64,000 bases of DNA, taken from NCBI RefSeq assembly GCF_007992095.1, contig NZ_BJZP01000013.1:1-64000 (forward strand), written 5' to 3'. Shown one piece after another: positions 17,293 to 28,060 of this stretch (positions within the stretch are counted from its first letter, which is position 1; the number at the start of each line of letters is the position of its first letter). Source of the stretch: Paenirhizobium naphthalenivorans (lineage in GTDB: Bacteria; Pseudomonadota; Alphaproteobacteria; Rhizobiales; Rhizobiaceae). A program made the translations under genes and the position numbers. A model generated the notes under the pieces. It made no database searches and was not told the origin of the DNA. It saw nothing but the letters and a program-made list of their open reading frames with translations.

Positions 17293-17861
17293 TGAACGCG
17301 CCCCTCATGACAACCGCCGCACCGATGCCCGGGCCCTGCCCGGTCATCGAGACGGCACGGTTGAGGCTTCGCCCGCACAGAATGGGTGACGCGGATGCCA
17401 TCGTCGAATCGCTCACAGACTATCAGGTCGTACGCATGCTGGCGCGCGTGCCTGTGCCCTATGACCGGCAGGACGCCACCGACTGGCTGAGCCGCGCCAC
17501 CTCCGGCATCACGCCGGACTGGTCGTTCGCCATCACCGATGGAGATGACGTCCATCTCGGCGTCGTTGCGATTGAGCTGCGCCATGGCCAATGGCATCTC
17601 GGCTACTGGCTCAACCGTTACTATTGGGGCAAGGGGCTGATGAGCGAGGCGGCGGGCGGCGCGATCGAGCGCTTCTTCCGCCGCATGCCCGATGCGGTGC
17701 TGCATTCCGGTGCCTTTGCCGACAATGCCGCCTCGCTGCGCATCCAGGAGAAGCTCGGCTTCGCCATCGTCCGATGCGGTGAGCTCTATTCGCGCTCGCG
17801 CAATGCGGTCGCCCCGCATATCGACACCCGGCTGACGCAAGCGGAACTGCGACAGCGCTGA
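17292..17861 (+). CDS. Second GNAT N-acetyltransferase, RimJ/RimL type
   Basis: 189 residues from the ATG at 17292, which overlaps the TGA of the preceding gene (tgatg). VIETARLRLRPHRMGDADAI is the N-terminal GNAT motif. LGYWLNRYYWGKGLMSEAA is the acetyl-CoA loop region and NAASLRIQEKLGF the C-terminal motif. It is paralogous to the first GNAT gene and probably a tandem duplicate that has diverged. Substrate unknown. Confidence 0.85.
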   Translation: MNAPLMTTAAPMPGPCPVIETARLRLRPHRMGDADAIVESLTDYQVVRMLARVPVPYDRQDATDWLSRATSGITPDWSFAITDGDDVHLGVVAIELRHGQWHLGYWLNRYYWGKGLMSEAAGGAIERFFRRMPDAVLHSGAFADNAASLRIQEKLGFAIVRCGELYSRSRNAVAPHIDTRLTQAELRQR

Positions 17862-17917
17862 CAGATACGGCTGCGGGCGGCGAGCCGTCGCCAGCAGCCC
17901 CAGAGGCGAATGAAGAC

Positions 17918-17949
17918 GGTGCGAACCGCTGGATCAACGGTTCCGCACC
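17918..17949 (+). terminator. Possible terminator hairpin before obgE
   Basis: ggtgcgaaccg and cggttccgcacc can form an imperfect stem with a one-base bulge. No T-run follows, so termination strength is doubtful. Confidence 0.3.
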
Positions 17950-17972
17950 TGCCTTCGCGCCGAAGAATATGA

Positions 17973-19124
<1,152 letters not shown>

Positions 19125-20303
19125 ATGTCGGCCGGTCGCAAGTCGCTGACGCGTTACAAACGCATCGTCATTAAGATCGGCTCGGCGCTGCTGGTCGACC
19201 GGGGCAGCGGCCTGAAGAAGGCTTGGCTCGATGCGATCTGCGACGACATCGCCGCGCTGAAGGCACGTGGAATCGATGTGTTGGTCGTCTCATCGGGGGC
19301 GATCGCCCTTGGCCGCACCGTGCTCGACCTGCCGTCCGGCGCGCTGAAACTCGAGGAAAGTCAGGCAGCGGCGGCCGTCGGCCAGATCGCTCTCGCTCGG
19401 CATTGGTCGGAAAGCCTGTCTCGCGCCTCGATCGTCGCCGGCCAGGTCCTGCTGACGCTCGGCGATACCGAAGAGCGTCGCCGTTATCTTAACGCCCGCG
19501 CCACCCTACAGCAGCTTTTGAAGATTGGCGCCGTGCCGATCATCAATGAAAACGACACGGTTGCGACCACTGAAATCCGCTATGGCGACAATGATCGCCT
19601 CGCCGCCCGCGTCGCCACCATGGCGGGCGCCGACCTCTTGGTCCTGCTCTCCGACATCGATGGCCTGTATACCGCGCCGCCGCATCTCGATCCGGATGCC
19701 CGTTTCCTCGACACCATCGCCGAGATCACGCCGGAGATCGAAGCCATGGCCGGTGGAGCCGCATCCGAATTGTCGCGTGGCGGCATGCGCACCAAAATCG
19801 ATGCGGGCAAGATCGCCACCGGCGCCGGCTGCGCGATGATCATCGCCTCGGGCAAAACCGACCATCCGTTGAAGGCTATCGAGGAGGGCGCGCGCCACTC
19901 GTGGTTCGCCGCCGCCAAGATGCCGGTGACCGCCCGCAAGACCTGGATCGCCGGCCAGTTGCAGGCCGCCGGCGAGTTGCATATCGACGTCGGCGCACAA
20001 ACGGCGCTGAAGGCGGGCAAAAGCCTTTTGCCCGCCGGCGTCAAGAAGGTTGTCGGCCAGTTCGGTCGCGGCGACACGGTCTGCGTCATCGGCGCAGAGG
20101 GCCGTGAGATCGCCCGCGGTCTGGCCGGTTATGATGCCGACGAGGCACGCCGCATCACAGGACGCAAGTCCAGCGAGATCGAAGCGCTGCTGGGTTACGC
20201 CGGACGGGCGGCGATGATCCATCGAGACGATCTGGTCATGACCGATCCGGCGCACAAGCACGATCATGCACCTGCCGAAAACAAGGACGAAACCCATGCT
20301 TGA
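19125..20303 (+). CDS. proB: Glutamate 5-kinase
   Basis: 392 residues. The amino-acid kinase domain ([38 protein letters not shown]) is followed by a C-terminal PUA domain (~290-370). It phosphorylates glutamate, the first step of proline synthesis. The start codon directly follows the obgE stop, and the end overlaps the start of proA by eight bases, so proline synthesis is translationally coupled to obgE. Confidence 0.97.
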   Translation: MSAGRKSLTRYKRIVIKIGSALLVDRGSGLKKAWLDAICDDIAALKARGIDVLVVSSGAIALGRTVLDLPSGALKLEESQAAAAVGQIALARHWSESLSRASIVAGQVLLTLGDTEERRRYLNARATLQQLLKIGAVPIINENDTVATTEIRYGDNDRLAARVATMAGADLLVLLSDIDGLYTAPPHLDPDARFLDTIAEITPEIEAMAGGAASELSRGGMRTKIDAGKIATGAGCAMIIASGKTDHPLKAIEEGARHSWFAAAKMPVTARKTWIAGQLQAAGELHIDVGAQTALKAGKSLLPAGVKKVVGQFGRGDTVCVIGAEGREIARGLAGYDADEARRITGRKSSEIEALLGYAGRAAMIHRDDLVMTDPAHKHDHAPAENKDETHA

Positions 20304-21582
20304 CAAGGCCAAGGTCGACCAGACGGAAATCAATGCGCTAATGCTCGACATCGGCCAGCGCGCCCACGCCGCCGCCCGCCCCCTGGCAATCGCGTCAGCA
20401 GAGGCCAAGAACCTCGCGCTCACCGCCATGGCCGACGCCATCATCGCCGACGAACAGACCATTCTGTCAGCCAATGCGATCGACCTGAAAAATGCCGAAG
20501 ACAGCGGTCTTGCTGCCTCCTTCATCGATCGGCTGACGCTTGATCCAGCCCGTATCGCGGCGATTGCCGCAGGGATACGCGCGATTGCCGAGTTGAAAGA
20601 TCCGGTCGGCGAGGTGATCGCCGAATGGGATCGCCCAAACGGCCTGCATATCGAGCGGGTACGCACGCCGCTCGGCGTCATTGGTGTCATTTACGAAAGC
20701 CGCCCGAACGTCACCGCCGACGCCGGCGCGCTCTGCCTGAAGTCGGGCAATGCCGTGATCCTGCGCGGTGGCTCGGATTCGCTCAATTCCTCGCGCGCCA
20801 TCCACGCCTGCCTGGTGAAAGGCCTGGAGAAGGCCGGCCTGCCGGCCGATGCCATCCAGCTCGTTCCGATCAGCGATCGCGCCGCGGTCGGCGCGCTGCT
20901 CTCCGGCCTGGGCGGCACGGTCGATGTCATCGTACCGCGCGGTGGCAAGAGCCTCGTCGCCCGCGTCCAGTCTGAGGCGCGCGTGCCCGTCTTCGCCCAT
21001 CTCGAAGGCCTCTGCCACGTCTATGTCGACGCCTCCGCCAATGTCGAAATGGCCAAGCACATCGTGGTGAATTCGAAGATGCGTCGCACCGGCGTCTGCG
21101 GCGCGGCCGAGACGCTGCTGATCGACAGCGCCGCGATCGCCACACATCTAATGCCACTGCTCGAGGCCCTGACCGAAGCAGGTTGCGAAATCCACGCGTC
21201 GCCGACCGTTCTCAAGATTCATCCGGGTTTCAAGCCGGCGACAGAGGACGATTGGCGTACCGAATATCTCGACGCCATCATCGCGGTCGCCATCGTCGAC
21301 GGCGTTTCCGGGGCGATCGACCATATAGCCCGCTATTCATCGCATCACACCGAAGCGGTGATTGCCGAGGATCCGGCCGTGGTCGAACGCTTCTTCAACG
21401 AAGTCGATTCAGCCATTCTCCTGCACAATGCCTCGACCCAGTTCGCCGATGGCGGCGAGTTCGGCATGGGTGCCGAGATCGGCATTGCGACGGGCAAGAT
21501 GCATGCCCGCGGCCCCGTTGGCGTCGAGCAGCTCACCTCGTTCAAGTACCGCGTGCGTGGCACAGGACAGGTGCGGCCCTGA
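20296..21582 (+). CDS. proA: Gamma-glutamyl phosphate reductase
   Basis: 428 residues from the ATG at 20296 ([11 protein letters not shown]), inside the last codons of proB. The aldehyde-dehydrogenase-like fold has the catalytic Cys in [13 protein letters not shown]. It reduces glutamyl-5-phosphate to the semialdehyde, the second proline step. [19 protein letters not shown] near the end is the family signature. Normal length. Confidence 0.97.
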   Translation: MLDKAKVDQTEINALMLDIGQRAHAAARPLAIASAEAKNLALTAMADAIIADEQTILSANAIDLKNAEDSGLAASFIDRLTLDPARIAAIAAGIRAIAELKDPVGEVIAEWDRPNGLHIERVRTPLGVIGVIYESRPNVTADAGALCLKSGNAVILRGGSDSLNSSRAIHACLVKGLEKAGLPADAIQLVPISDRAAVGALLSGLGGTVDVIVPRGGKSLVARVQSEARVPVFAHLEGLCHVYVDASANVEMAKHIVVNSKMRRTGVCGAAETLLIDSAAIATHLMPLLEALTEAGCEIHASPTVLKIHPGFKPATEDDWRTEYLDAIIAVAIVDGVSGAIDHIARYSSHHTEAVIAEDPAVVERFFNEVDSAILLHNASTQFADGGEFGMGAEIGIATGKMHARGPVGVEQLTSFKYRVRGTGQVRP

Positions 21583-21583
21583 C

Positions 21584-22207
21584 GTGGAAGGGGAGGCGAT
21601 CGCACAGCGCTATCGTCAGATGCCGCATGTCGAGCCGGGCATGGTCGTCGGCCTGTTCGGTGGCTCGTTCAATCCGCCACACCAGGGCCACGCGCTGGTC
21701 GCCGAGATCGCCTTGCGGCGCCTTGGCCTCGATCAGCTCTGGTGGATCGTCACGCCGGGCAATCCGCTGAAAAGTCACGGAAATCTTGCTCCGCTTGGCG
21801 AGCGCCTGAAAAAGTGCGAGGCCCTCGCCGAGGATCCCCGCATCAAGGTCACGGCTTTCGAGCAGACGCTCGGAACAAGCTATACGGCGAAAACCCTTGA
21901 CTACGTGAAGGCACGCAACCGCAACGCCCGTTTCATCTGGGTCATGGGTGCGGACAATCTGGCGAGCTTCCACCGCTGGCAGCGCTGGCAGCACATCGCC
22001 ACCACCTTCCCGATTGCAGTGATCGATCGGCCGGGATCGACGCTCGCCTATCTGTCGTCAAAGATGGCCCGCACCTTCGACTATGCTCGCATCGACGAGG
22101 ACGATGCCGGCGTCTTGTGGAAGAAGAAAGCCCCCGCTTGGACCTTCATCCACGGTCCCCGCTCGACGCTATCCTCCACCGCGCTGCGCGAGGCGGCAAC
22201 GAAGTGA
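21584..22207 (+). CDS. nadD: Nicotinate-nucleotide adenylyltransferase
   Basis: 207 residues from the GTG at 21584, one base after the proA stop. An ATG at 21620 (MPHVEPGM) is the main alternative and neither has a clear ribosome binding site. GLFGGSFNPPHQGH is the nucleotidyl-transferase motif and the C-terminal STALREA corresponds to the ISSTxIR motif. It makes nicotinate adenine dinucleotide for NAD synthesis. The order proA-nadD-rsfS is conserved in rhizobia. Confidence 0.93.
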   Translation: MEGEAIAQRYRQMPHVEPGMVVGLFGGSFNPPHQGHALVAEIALRRLGLDQLWWIVTPGNPLKSHGNLAPLGERLKKCEALAEDPRIKVTAFEQTLGTSYTAKTLDYVKARNRNARFIWVMGADNLASFHRWQRWQHIATTFPIAVIDRPGSTLAYLSSKMARTFDYARIDEDDAGVLWKKKAPAWTFIHGPRSTLSSTALREAATK

Positions 22208-22336
22208 CAACAAACGCCCGCGGGTCTCGCTATTTCAAGCGATCCCTTGAAAGATGAACAAATCGATGCCACCTTCTTAAGGCGTTTCTCAATCGCGGGA
22301 ATCGCTTGGTGCTGTTATTCAAGGAAAGGCAGAACG

Positions 22337-22750
22337 CTGACAACAGTACACTCCAGGGGAAAGACGCACGCCGTCCTTCCGAAAAGCCCGGAACGTGGCG
22401 CTGATGCCGCAGACCGCGCGCTTGAGCTGGTCCTCGCAAGTCTCGAGGACTCCAAGGCCGAAGATATCGTCACCATCAACATCACCGGAAAATCTGCGCT
22501 GGGCGACTATATGGTCGTCGTCTCCGGGCGCTCGAACCGGCATGTGGCGGCGATCAGCGAGCACCTGATTTCCGACCTCAAGGACGAGGGCCTTGGCTCT
22601 CCCCGTGTCGAGGGCATGGAAACCGGCGATTGGGTGCTGATCGATACCGGTGACATCATTGTGCATGTTTTCCGTCCCGAAATCCGCGAGTTCTACAACA
22701 TCGAAAAGATGTGGGCCGCTCCGGAAATCGAGGAAAGCACGCTGCACTGA
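22337..22750 (+). CDS. rsfS: Ribosome silencing factor RsfS
   Basis: About 137 residues if started at CTG 22337 (LTTVHSRGK). The family core runs from RALELVLASLEDSKAEDIV through GDYMVVVSGRSNRHV to EIREFYNIEKMW. It binds L14 and blocks subunit joining in starvation. There is no in-frame ATG before the conserved core. A strong ribosome binding site (aaggaaagg, 22321-22329) is spaced seven bases from the CTG. A TTG at 22247 is in frame but has no such site. The start is therefore probably CTG, a rare choice. Confidence 0.88.
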   Translation: MTTVHSRGKTHAVLPKSPERGADAADRALELVLASLEDSKAEDIVTINITGKSALGDYMVVVSGRSNRHVAAISEHLISDLKDEGLGSPRVEGMETGDWVLIDTGDIIVHVFRPEIREFYNIEKMWAAPEIEESTLH

Positions 22751-22861
22751 CACCGATGGCCCGTTGCCGCTGAACGCGACAGCAGCGAAGCCCTGACAAG
22801 CGGCAAGCGTCGTGCTTTTGCCGCTATGAGGGTTGCGCGGCCACGAATGAAGGATTGAGAC

Positions 22862-23344
22862 ATGCGCGTGGGCATCTATGCCGTGGGCCGGCTGAAAGCC
22901 GGACCGGAGAAGGAACTTGCGTCCCGCTATCTCGACCGCTTCGCCAAGGCAGGCCCCGCCTGCGGGCTTGAATTCCTCCGCTCGGTCGAAATCGCTGAAA
23001 GCCGCGCTTCCAACGCCGCCACCCGCAAGCGCGAGGAGGCCGCCGAACTGGTGAAGGCCATGCCGGATGGCGCTCTTGTCATCATCCTCGACGAACGCGG
23101 CAAGGCTCTCGACAGCCAAGAATTCGCCGACCTGATCGGTGATCACCGCGACCGTGGCCAGCGCGACCTGGCGATTGTCATCGGCGGCGCAGACGGCGTC
23201 GATCCCGAGCTGCGGGAAAAGACCAAGCTTGTCCTCAACCTCGGACGAATGACCTGGCCACATCAGCTGGTCCGCATCCTCGTCGCCGAGCAGCTCTACC
23301 GCGCCGTGACCATTCTCTCCGGTCACCCTTACCATCGCGTCTGA
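22862..23344 (+). CDS. rlmH: 23S rRNA (pseudouridine-1915-N3) methyltransferase RlmH
   Basis: 160 residues of the SPOUT fold. ALVIILDERGKALDSQEFA, AIVIGGADGVDPELREK and the C-terminal LVRILVAEQLYRAVTILSGH are family signatures forming the AdoMet knot. It methylates a pseudouridine in helix 69 of 23S rRNA. It is downstream of rsfS in the usual order. Confidence 0.96.
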   Translation: MRVGIYAVGRLKAGPEKELASRYLDRFAKAGPACGLEFLRSVEIAESRASNAATRKREEAAELVKAMPDGALVIILDERGKALDSQEFADLIGDHRDRGQRDLAIVIGGADGVDPELREKTKLVLNLGRMTWPHQLVRILVAEQLYRAVTILSGHPYHRV

Positions 23345-23377
23345 TACCTCCGCACCCCGTTTCGCAGACGCCTTTGC

Positions 23378-24901
23378 GTGGCGGGGCAAATCAGCGTATT
23401 TTCCGCCGCGAACCGGAATAGCGCCTTGCGACACGACAACCGTCAATCCACCCCTGCCGCCCCAAGGATCCGTCGCCGCGCGCAACGGGTGGCGGCGCTT
23501 GCGTCAGCCGTTTTCGCCGGCGCGTCGCTTCTCGGTTTGTATGGTATCGCCGGCGCGCAGGCCCCCCCGCCGTCCGCGACCGCACCTCCGGCACCGGTGA
23601 AAGCGCCGGAGGGACAGGCGGAAAGCCCATCCGATGCTGAAGACGCTGCACTCGCCCTGCGCCAGAAACGCGACGAAGTCGGCAAAGAGCTGCAGGAGCT
23701 GGCCCGCTCGATGCGCGTCTCCGACGACAAGGCGGCGGAGCTCGAGCAAAGCATCTCCAAGCTTTCCAAGACGTCCGAGAGCATAAGGTCCGCGCTGATC
23801 GAATCGGCCGGGCGCCGCAAGGACCTGGAGCGCAAGATCGCTGCGGGGGAGAAGAAGCTCGCCGAGCTTGGGCTCAAGGAAGATGCCATCCGCGCCTCCT
23901 TCAGGGGTCGACGCGCCGTTCTGGCCGAAGTCCTGGCCGCCCTGGAACGCATGGGCCGCAATCCCCCGCCCGCTTTGCTCGTCAGCCCGGAGGACGCTCT
24001 CGCCTCGGTCAGAACCGCGATCTTGCTCGGGGCGGTCGTCCCGGGCATCCGCCACGAGACCGAAAAGCTCGCTGCCGATCTTGCTGAACTCGTCCGCCTG
24101 CGCCTCGAAGGCCAGAAGGAAACGGAGGCGCTCGTCGCCACCATCGCCAGCCGCCAGGAAGAGGAGCGGCACATGGACCTGCTGCTGGGCGAAAATGACC
24201 GGCTGTCGCAGCAGAACGCGCTGGAGCTGGCGACCGAGAAGCGCCGCGCCGAGGCGCTTGCCGCCCGCGCCTCCAGCATGGAAGGCCTGATCGCAAGCCT
24301 CGAGACCGAGATCCGCTCAGTGCGGGAAGCGGCTGAAAAGGCCCGTGCAGAGGAGGAGAAACTACGCAAGCTGAGCGAGGAGCAAAGGCAGAAGGCAAGG
24401 GAACTGGCGGCCTCTTCACTGCCCGATAAAAACCGCATTGCCCCCGCATACGCTTTCTCCGATCTGAAGCACAAGCTGGAGCTTCCGACGGCAGGAGAGA
24501 CCTTGCGCCAGTTCGGCGATCCGGACGGGACAGGACACGAAGCCAAGGGTATGGTCATCGCTTCGGCGCCGGGATCGCTGGTGACCGCCCCCGCTGACGC
24601 CTGGGTCGTCTACGCCGGCGAGTTCCGCAGCTATGGGCAGATGATCATCTTGAATACCGGCGACGGCTATCATGTGGTATTGTCCGGTATGGACCGGATC
24701 AGCACGGCCCAGGGCAAGTTCGTTCTTTCCGGCGAGCCCTTGGCGGTGATGGGGGAAAAAAGAGTGGCGAGCGCTACGGCATTGGCGCTGGAAACGGATC
24801 GCCCGACCCTTTACATAGAATTTCGGAAAGATGGAAAGCCGGTTGATTCCCGTGAGTGGTGGACCGGTAGCGGCTCTGGAAAGGCACAGAATGATTCGTA
24901 G
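23378..24901 (+). CDS. EnvC-like murein hydrolase activator with degenerate M23 domain
   Basis: 507 residues from a GTG at 23378 (a TTG at 23426 is equally possible). A basic N-terminus and a hydrophobic segment (VAALASAVFAGASLLGLYG) act as signal or anchor. A long Lys/Glu/Ala-rich coiled coil (~90-345) leads to a LytM/M23 domain (~375-500). The zinc ligands are not intact: the expected HxxxD and HxH positions read GHEAKGM and GYHVVLSGM, and the last β-strand reads LYIEF. This suggests an activator that opens amidases at the division site. Its stop overlaps ctpA by eleven bases. Confidence 0.88.
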   Translation: MAGQISVFSAANRNSALRHDNRQSTPAAPRIRRRAQRVAALASAVFAGASLLGLYGIAGAQAPPPSATAPPAPVKAPEGQAESPSDAEDAALALRQKRDEVGKELQELARSMRVSDDKAAELEQSISKLSKTSESIRSALIESAGRRKDLERKIAAGEKKLAELGLKEDAIRASFRGRRAVLAEVLAALERMGRNPPPALLVSPEDALASVRTAILLGAVVPGIRHETEKLAADLAELVRLRLEGQKETEALVATIASRQEEERHMDLLLGENDRLSQQNALELATEKRRAEALAARASSMEGLIASLETEIRSVREAAEKARAEEEKLRKLSEEQRQKARELAASSLPDKNRIAPAYAFSDLKHKLELPTAGETLRQFGDPDGTGHEAKGMVIASAPGSLVTAPADAWVVYAGEFRSYGQMIILNTGDGYHVVLSGMDRISTAQGKFVLSGEPLAVMGEKRVASATALALETDRPTLYIEFRKDGKPVDSREWWTGSGSGKAQNDS

Positions 24902-26213
24902 GGCTTCTCTTGTTCTCGTCGGTGCGCTCATGGGCGCGACGGCCATGAGCGTTCTCTATTCGGCCGGGATACCTGCGCAGGCCGCGGGCACTTCCACCTA
25001 CAAGGAACTGTCGATCTTCGGCGACGTGTTCGAGCGCATCCGTGCGCAATATGTCACGCCACCGGATGAGGAGAAGCTGGTCGAGAATGCCATCAACGGC
25101 ATGCTGACTTCGCTCGATCCGCATTCGGTCTACATGAACGCCAAAGATGCGGCTGACATGCAGACGCAGACGCGGGGCGAGTTCGGCGGTATCGGCATCG
25201 AGGTGACCATGGAAGATGACCTGGTCAAGGTCATCACCCCGATCGACGATACGCCCGGCGCCAAGGCCGGCATTCTTGCCGGAGACTTCATCTCCGAGAT
25301 CAACGGCGAATCGGTGCGTGGCCTCAAGCTCGAGGAAGCTGTCGACAAGATGCGCGGCGCAGTCAACACGCCAATCAAGCTGGTGATCCTGCGCAAGGGC
25401 GCGGACAAGCCGATCGAAATGTCGATCGTGCGCGAAATCATCCCGATCCGCGCCGTCAAGTCGCGTGTCGAAGGCGATGTCGGCTATCTGCGTGTCATCT
25501 CGTTCACCGAGAAGACCTATGATGATCTCGAAGCCGCGATCGAAAAGATCAAGAAGGAAGTGCCGGCCGACAAGCTCAAGGGCTTCGTTCTCGACCTGCG
25601 CCTCAATCCGGGCGGCTTGCTTGACCAGGCGATCTACGTCTCGGACGCCTTCCTCGAACGAGGCGAAGTGGTATCGACCCGGTCGCGCAATCCGGAAGAT
25701 ACCCGTCGCTTCAACGCCACTGCAGGCGATCTGACCGACGGCAAGCCGCTCATCGTTCTGGTCAACGGCGGTTCGGCATCGGCATCGGAAATCGTCGCCG
25801 GCGCACTGCAGGACCTGAAGCGCGCCACGGTCGTCGGCACCCGGTCCTTCGGCAAGGGCTCCGTCCAGACCATCATCCCGATGGGTGAAAAGGGCGCACT
25901 TCGCCTCACCACGGCGCTCTATTACACGCCGTCGGGCCGGTCGATTCAAGGCACCGGCATCGAGCCGGACATCAAGGTCGAGCAGCCGCTGCCGGAAGAG
26001 CTTCAGGGCAAGGTTCGCTCTGAGGGTGAATCGGCGCTGAAGGGCCACATCAAGGGACAGAACGAGAGCGAGGAAGGCTCCGGCTCGATCGCCTATGTGC
26101 CACCGGAGGCCAAGGACGACATCCAGCTCAACTACGCGCTTGATCTCTTGCGCGGGGTCAAGACCGATCCGTCCTTCCCGGCCGATCCGACCAAGGCCGT
26201 CGTGACAAAGTAA
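24891..26213 (+). CDS. ctpA: S41 family C-terminal processing protease
   Basis: 440 residues from ATG 24891, overlapping the envC-like gene. An N-terminal signal/anchor (MIRRASLVLVGALMGATAM) is followed by a PDZ domain (~85-165) and the S41 catalytic domain, with Ser in GGSASASEIVAGAL and Lys in GTRSFGKGSVQ. It is a periplasmic Ser-Lys protease that trims envelope proteins and murein enzymes. Adjacency and overlap with the EnvC-like gene suggest a common role in cell-wall remodelling. The catalytic residues are intact. Confidence 0.95.
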   Translation: MIRRASLVLVGALMGATAMSVLYSAGIPAQAAGTSTYKELSIFGDVFERIRAQYVTPPDEEKLVENAINGMLTSLDPHSVYMNAKDAADMQTQTRGEFGGIGIEVTMEDDLVKVITPIDDTPGAKAGILAGDFISEINGESVRGLKLEEAVDKMRGAVNTPIKLVILRKGADKPIEMSIVREIIPIRAVKSRVEGDVGYLRVISFTEKTYDDLEAAIEKIKKEVPADKLKGFVLDLRLNPGGLLDQAIYVSDAFLERGEVVSTRSRNPEDTRRFNATAGDLTDGKPLIVLVNGGSASASEIVAGALQDLKRATVVGTRSFGKGSVQTIIPMGEKGALRLTTALYYTPSGRSIQGTGIEPDIKVEQPLPEELQGKVRSEGESALKGHIKGQNESEEGSGSIAYVPPEAKDDIQLNYALDLLRGVKTDPSFPADPTKAVVTK

Positions 26214-26220
26214 GAAACGG

Positions 26221-26242
26221 GGCGCCGGAGCAATCCGGCGCC
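26221..26242 (+). terminator. Hairpin after ctpA
   Basis: A perfect 9-bp stem, ggcgccgga-gcaa-tccggcgcc, lies seven bases after the ctpA stop. Only a weak T-rich stretch (gcttgcattt) follows, so it may attenuate and not fully end transcription into the next gene. Confidence 0.5.
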
Positions 26243-26277
26243 GCTTGCATTTGCGACCGACGGGAGCGGATAGAACC

Positions 26278-27471
26278 TTGAGCGCCGATCTCCACGCACC
26301 GCTCGGCCAAGGCCGAAAGCCGGCGAAAAAGCCGCGTCGCCGACCTTCCCTTTCGGGCGCGCTCGGCAGTCTGGCGCTTGTTTCCATCCTCGGCCTCTCC
26401 ACCTATTCTGCCCTGACTCCCCTGCCGCTGCGTTATCTCTCCGAAGCCACACCTCCGTCAGACACCGCGCCCGGCCCCGCCGCGGTCGCGCCGGTCGGCA
26501 CGGTCCCTGCAAAATCCGGGCAGAATCTCGCCACCAGTCGCCCGCTCGGCGGTGCCACGGTCGAGCGAACGGTGACCAATGATGGCTCCGTTGTTACCAA
26601 ATTCTCCCCCAAACCCCGTGACGGCAAAGGCCCGGTGCTGATCGACAGCCGCAGCATCGGGCAGGACAGGCGCGTTGCGGCTCTTCCCAACGACGATCTG
26701 CTCGAGGACACGCCGGAAGGCCGCCTGCCAGTCATCGGCCCAGACGGCCTGAGGCCGTTCGAGCAGTATGCGCGCCCTTGGTCGGGCGCCCGGGCCACAC
26801 GCATCGCCATCGTCGTCGGAGGCATTGGGCTGAGCCAGACCGGCAGCCAGCGCGCCATCCGCGACCTGCCGGAAGAGGTGACGCTCGCTTTCGCCTCGTC
26901 CGGCAACAGCCTCATGCGCTGGATGCAGGAGGCCCGCCGAAAGGGCCACGAGGTTCTGCTTCAACTGCCCATGGAACCCTTCGACTATCCGGCCAACAAT
27001 CCCGGACGCGGCACCCTCTTGACCACAGACCCGCCGGCCGAGGCGCTCAAGAAACTGCATCAGGCCATGGGCAGCATCACCAATTACACCGGAATCATGA
27101 ACTATATGGGCGCGCGCTACATGTCGGACGCGGCCGCCTTCGAGCCGGTCATGCGCGACATCGGTTCGCGGGGGCTGCTGTTCCTCGATGACGGATCGAC
27201 CGCCCGCTCGCTGGCCGACGGCTTTGCCAAGGCGATCGGCATGCCGTATGCCAACGGCGATCTGCTGCTCGACGGTCAGCCGGAGAAGGCAGCCGTGCTC
27301 GCCAAGCTTGATGAATTGGAACGGATCGCCCGGCGCAACGGCCAGGCCATAGGCACAGCCTCCGCCTTCGACGAAACAGTCGCCGCGATCCGCCAGTGGA
27401 GCGATGAGGCCGCCGGACGCGGAATCGAAATCGTTGGCGTCTCCGCGCTCGCGGCCGATGAGCAACCGTAA
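26278..27471 (+). CDS. Divergent polysaccharide deacetylase family protein
   Basis: 397 residues from a TTG at 26278 (LSADLHAPLGQ, a conserved rhizobial start; an upstream TTG at 26245 is less likely). A basic N-terminus and a membrane segment (LGSLALVSILGLSTYSAL) place the rest in the periplasm. A Pro/Ala linker leads to the deacetylase-like fold: RIAIVVGGIGLSQTGSQRAI, LLQLPMEPFDYP, NYMGARYMSD and LLFLDDGST. It follows envC and ctpA as in many alphaproteobacteria, suggesting envelope function. The substrate is not known. Confidence 0.85.
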   Translation: MSADLHAPLGQGRKPAKKPRRRPSLSGALGSLALVSILGLSTYSALTPLPLRYLSEATPPSDTAPGPAAVAPVGTVPAKSGQNLATSRPLGGATVERTVTNDGSVVTKFSPKPRDGKGPVLIDSRSIGQDRRVAALPNDDLLEDTPEGRLPVIGPDGLRPFEQYARPWSGARATRIAIVVGGIGLSQTGSQRAIRDLPEEVTLAFASSGNSLMRWMQEARRKGHEVLLQLPMEPFDYPANNPGRGTLLTTDPPAEALKKLHQAMGSITNYTGIMNYMGARYMSDAAAFEPVMRDIGSRGLLFLDDGSTARSLADGFAKAIGMPYANGDLLLDGQPEKAAVLAKLDELERIARRNGQAIGTASAFDETVAAIRQWSDEAAGRGIEIVGVSALAADEQP

Positions 27472-27480
27472 GAGGACAGA

Positions 27481-28008
27481 ATGGACAAGACCACAAGCCC
27501 GAAGCCAAGAGCCGAGGATCTGCCCTACCGCCCCTGCGTCGGCATCATGGTGCTGAACAGACAAGGCTTGGTCTGGGCCGGGCGCCGCATTCCCGAGGGC
27601 AACTCCGAGTTCGATGGTTCGCCCCAGCTTTGGCAGATGCCACAGGGCGGCATAGACAAAGGCGAAAGCCCGCTGCCGGCGGCCATGCGCGAGCTTTACG
27701 AGGAAACCGGGATGAAGAGCGTCTCGCTGCTTGCCGAAGCGGGCCGGTGGATCAACTACGATCTGCCTGCCGAATTGATCGGCATCGGCCTGAGGGGCAA
27801 ATATCGCGGCCAGACCCAGCGCTGGTTCGCCTTCCGCTTTGATGGCGACGAAAGTGAGATCGCCATAAACCCGCCGCCGGGCGGCCACACCGCCGAGTTC
27901 GACGCCTGGGCCTGGAAACCTATGCGGGAGCTCCCTGAGCTGATCGTCCCCTTCAAGCGCGCTGTCTACGAGCAGGTCGTCGCGGAATTCGGTCACTTGG
28001 CGATGTGA
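27481..28008 (+). CDS. rppH: RNA pyrophosphohydrolase RppH (Nudix)
   Basis: 175 residues. The Nudix box is complete: [20 protein letters not shown] followed by [22 protein letters not shown] and WQMPQGGID are RppH signatures. It removes pyrophosphate from mRNA 5' ends to start decay. The gene begins nine bases after the deacetylase-like gene and is probably in the same transcript. Confidence 0.95.
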   Translation: MDKTTSPKPRAEDLPYRPCVGIMVLNRQGLVWAGRRIPEGNSEFDGSPQLWQMPQGGIDKGESPLPAAMRELYEETGMKSVSLLAEAGRWINYDLPAELIGIGLRGKYRGQTQRWFAFRFDGDESEIAINPPPGGHTAEFDAWAWKPMRELPELIVPFKRAVYEQVVAEFGHLAM

Positions 28009-28060
28009 GTGCTTGGTGGATTGGGTGACAGCCGCCGCAGAGGGTGACAGAAAGAGCGTT

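Noticed and set aside
24774-26402. A 542-codon minus-strand frame opposite ctpA
   Set aside because: CtpA on the plus strand has signal, PDZ and catalytic motifs, whereas this frame has only Arg/Asp-rich low-complexity sequence.
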